A DNA stretch of 64,000 bases, from positions 868,001-932,000 of the forward strand of contig NZ_CP041969.1 in NCBI RefSeq assembly GCF_014107495.1, in the 5' to 3' direction. Below are positions 62,703-64,000 of this stretch, in pieces (the first letter of the stretch is position 1; every line of letters starts with the position of its first letter). The DNA is from Cohnella cholangitidis. Its GTDB lineage: Bacteria; Bacillota; Bacilli; Paenibacillales; Paenibacillaceae. The notes beneath the pieces are model-generated. The model was not told the DNA's origin, searched no databases, and saw only the letters and a list, made by a program, of their open reading frames with translations. The position numbers were made by a program, and so were the translations under genes.

Positions 62703-62743
62703 AAAAAGCAACCCCGGCCCGTTAATTCTCGGGTCGAGGTTGC
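62703..62743 (-). terminator. terminator after the BtpA-family gene
   Basis: GCAACC.CG.CCCG and CGGG.CG.GGTTGC arms, followed by TTTTTGTTTATTTTTA on the minus strand. Marks the end of the sugar permease/BtpA operon. Confidence 0.88.
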
Positions 62744-62774
62744 CGAACGCTTCGCTATGGTTTGTAAATCCCGA

Positions 62775-63596
62775 TTATACGACGATCGCGTCTTTGCGGA
62801 ACGCCTTCACTTTGTTCATCAGGGCTTTCACGCGCTCGATGTCGACATGGTTCTCGAATACGCCGTCGTATTTGAACGTCGTTCCGACTACGGCGCCGTC
62901 GGCCACGGACAGCTGGCGTTCCACGTTCTCCAAGCGGATTCCGGTATTGGCGAGCACGACCGTTCCGTTCGCCGTTTTCTTAACGCGCTGCAGGATTTGA
63001 TCGTCCGTTTCCGCGCCGGCCGTCAATCCCGATACGCAGAGCGCATCCGGACGGTTGTTGAACACCGTTGATTTGACGATGCTCTCGATCTCGCGATCGG
63101 CTACGTATTTGGCAGCCTCGGGCACGATATTGAACAATAGCTTTACGTTGTCCGCGCCGATGCGGTGCTGATGGCGGATCGTCTCTCCTACGTTCGTATT
63201 CCATAAGCCGAAGTCGCTGGCGTAGACGCCCGTGAAAATTTCCCGAACGAATTTCGCTCCGGTAGCTACCGCGAGATCAAGCGATTTTTTGGCGTCCCAC
63301 AGAACGTTAACTCCGAACGGAATTTGGATAAGCGGCATAAGCTCTCCGATAATGCGCGCCATCGAAGCTACGGTTTCGGTTTTGACGTCGGTCAGATAGG
63401 GCAGGCTGAACTCGTTGGAGAACATGACGGCGTCGACGCCGCCTTCTTGAAGCGCGAGGAAATCTTTCTTGGCCATCTCGATGACGTGATCCATTCCCTT
63501 GTCGGCGTCAAAATGCGGATCGCCTGGCAATGGAAGCAAATGGCACATGGCGATAATTGCCTTTTCCGTTCCGATGACTTCTTTTAACCATGTCAT
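62775..63596 (-). CDS. BtpA/SgcQ family TIM-barrel protein
   Basis: A 273-residue BtpA family protein: EKAIIAMCHLLPLPGDPHFDADKGMDHVIEMAKKDFLALQEGGVDAVMFSNEFSLPY, PFGVNVLWDAKKSLDLAVATGAKFVREIFTGVY, VCVSGLTAGAETDDQILQRVKK and VVLANTGIRLENVERQL. BtpA was first linked to photosystem I stability in cyanobacteria; SgcQ relatives lie in sugar operons and have no proven reaction. ATG 63596 with AGGAGTG upstream. Directly follows an ABC permease gene, so here a sugar-related enzyme is more likely. Confidence 0.9.
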   Translation of the reverse strand: MTWLKEVIGTEKAIIAMCHLLPLPGDPHFDADKGMDHVIEMAKKDFLALQEGGVDAVMFSNEFSLPYLTDVKTETVASMARIIGELMPLIQIPFGVNVLWDAKKSLDLAVATGAKFVREIFTGVYASDFGLWNTNVGETIRHQHRIGADNVKLLFNIVPEAAKYVADREIESIVKSTVFNNRPDALCVSGLTAGAETDDQILQRVKKTANGTVVLANTGIRLENVERQLSVADGAVVGTTFKYDGVFENHVDIERVKALMNKVKAFRKDAIVV

Positions 63597-63631
63597 TCCA
63601 ATCACTCCTATGATGTAAGATCTGTATATGT

Positions 63632-64000
63632 TTATCTAGGTTGAGGCTTTCCTCTGCTGACTCTTACGAACAAGGTGCTGATTAGCAAAATGACGAGAAG
63701 CAGCAAGTAGGACATAGCCGAGGAGTACCCCGTGTTCAGGAAGGTATAAGCTTGCTTGTAAATGTGATAGCTGATGACTTCCGTCGTAGTTCCCGGTCCG
63801 CCTTTCGTCAGTACGTAGATGAGGTCGTAAGTCTTGATGGCGGTTATGACGCGGAAAAGGACGGCCACGACGATCGTTTCTTTCATCAGCGGCAAAGTAA
63901 CGTGCAGGAAAGTTTGAAATCTGCCGGCCCCATCGATGGTAGCCGCTTCATATGGCTCGCCGGGCAACGATACCAGCCCTGCGAGCAGCAACAAGATCAT
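63632..64000 (-). CDS. carbohydrate ABC transporter permease, MalF/UgpA type (5' part beyond window)
   Basis: C-terminal 122 residues of a CUT1 permease: the EAA loop EPYEAATIDGAGRFQTFLHVTLPLMKETIVVAVLFRV, then YVLTKGGPGTTTEVISYHIYKQAYTFLNTGYSSAMSYLLLLVILL and the end. The gene continues past 64000. The BtpA-family gene follows 36 bases downstream in the same operon. This importer is separate from the one at 47638-50818. Confidence 0.95.
   Translation of the reverse strand: MILLLLAGLVSLPGEPYEAATIDGAGRFQTFLHVTLPLMKETIVVAVLFRVITAIKTYDLIYVLTKGGPGTTTEVISYHIYKQAYTFLNTGYSSAMSYLLLLVILLISTLFVRVSRGKPQPR

Overview
This window looks like chromosome from an endospore-forming, low-GC-lineage Gram-positive of the Bacillales, most likely the Paenibacillaceae (Paenibacillus/Cohnella type). 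The evidence is spoVAC-spoVAD-spoVAE and sigK, a bacillithiol-transferase-like protein, a T-box in front of alaS, and a gene order (cymR, yrvO-like desulfurase, yrrD, yrrI, alaS, ireB, ruvX, DUF1292, mltG, trhP1, trhP2) that matches the Bacillus subtilis yrr/yrz region. The yqeG-yqeH-aroE order is also the Bacillus one. No tRNA, rRNA or CRISPR array was seen.

Layout. 1-2481 (minus): aroE (runs off the edge), yqeH and a frameshifted yqeG. 2552-7122 (minus): a MoxR ATPase / DUF58 / membrane transglutaminase operon with a good SigA promoter and a terminator. 7149-9099 (minus): the spoVAC-AD-AE germination-channel operon. 9223-9984 (plus): complete sigK with a SigE-like -10. 10017-12741: a visibly AT-richer island with a decayed IS3-type transposase start, an HNH toxin tail, a broken WG-repeat gene and a zeta-toxin-like kinase with a small partner. 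It is followed at 12742-13284 by a second, 5'-truncated, almost identical copy of the sigK 3' part. 13454-14116: a DEDDh exonuclease. 14156-19083 (minus): urease operon ureABCFGD without ureE, with a textbook TnrA/GlnR box upstream of its promoter. 19286-28122: ilvD, polysaccharide deacetylase, AI-2E permease, class B PBP and a chemotaxis receptor. 28177-40252 (minus): the yrr/yrz-like block, including an alaS T-box and a large unexplained palindrome. 40484-47518: mnmA, YebC-type regulator, cold shock protein, methyltransferase, two small proteins, pepF, a DinB-type enzyme and a DNA glycosylase. 47576-50818 (minus): a sugar ABC importer without its ATPase. 51003-53596 (plus): metallo-hydrolase plus TetR regulator, and a GAF/HD-GYP protein. 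53649-64000 (minus): FAH-family enzyme, broken GDPD, broken CapA, ROK kinase, NagZ-type GH3, a YesN/YesM two-component pair, a BtpA-family protein and the end of another sugar permease.

How genes work together. The last 11 kb reads as amino-sugar / cell-wall sugar handling: two-component sensing, GH3 hydrolase, ROK kinase and ABC uptake. The urease operon appears nitrogen-controlled. The two MNMA/CymR/desulfurase genes and the two U32 peptidase-family genes all serve tRNA wobble-uridine modification or sulfur supply.

Two cautions matter for any reader. First, four conserved genes (yqeG, ureF, GDPD, capA-like) are each broken by the loss of exactly one base in a short homopolymer, and the IS remnant shows the same; this looks more like sequencing or assembly error than biology. 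Second, the sigK duplication is nearly identical over 542 bp, so its structure should be confirmed with reads. It is the most unusual architecture in the window: a sigK locus with an inserted foreign segment, like skin elements, but with the upstream sigK left whole and no recombinase gene in the insert.
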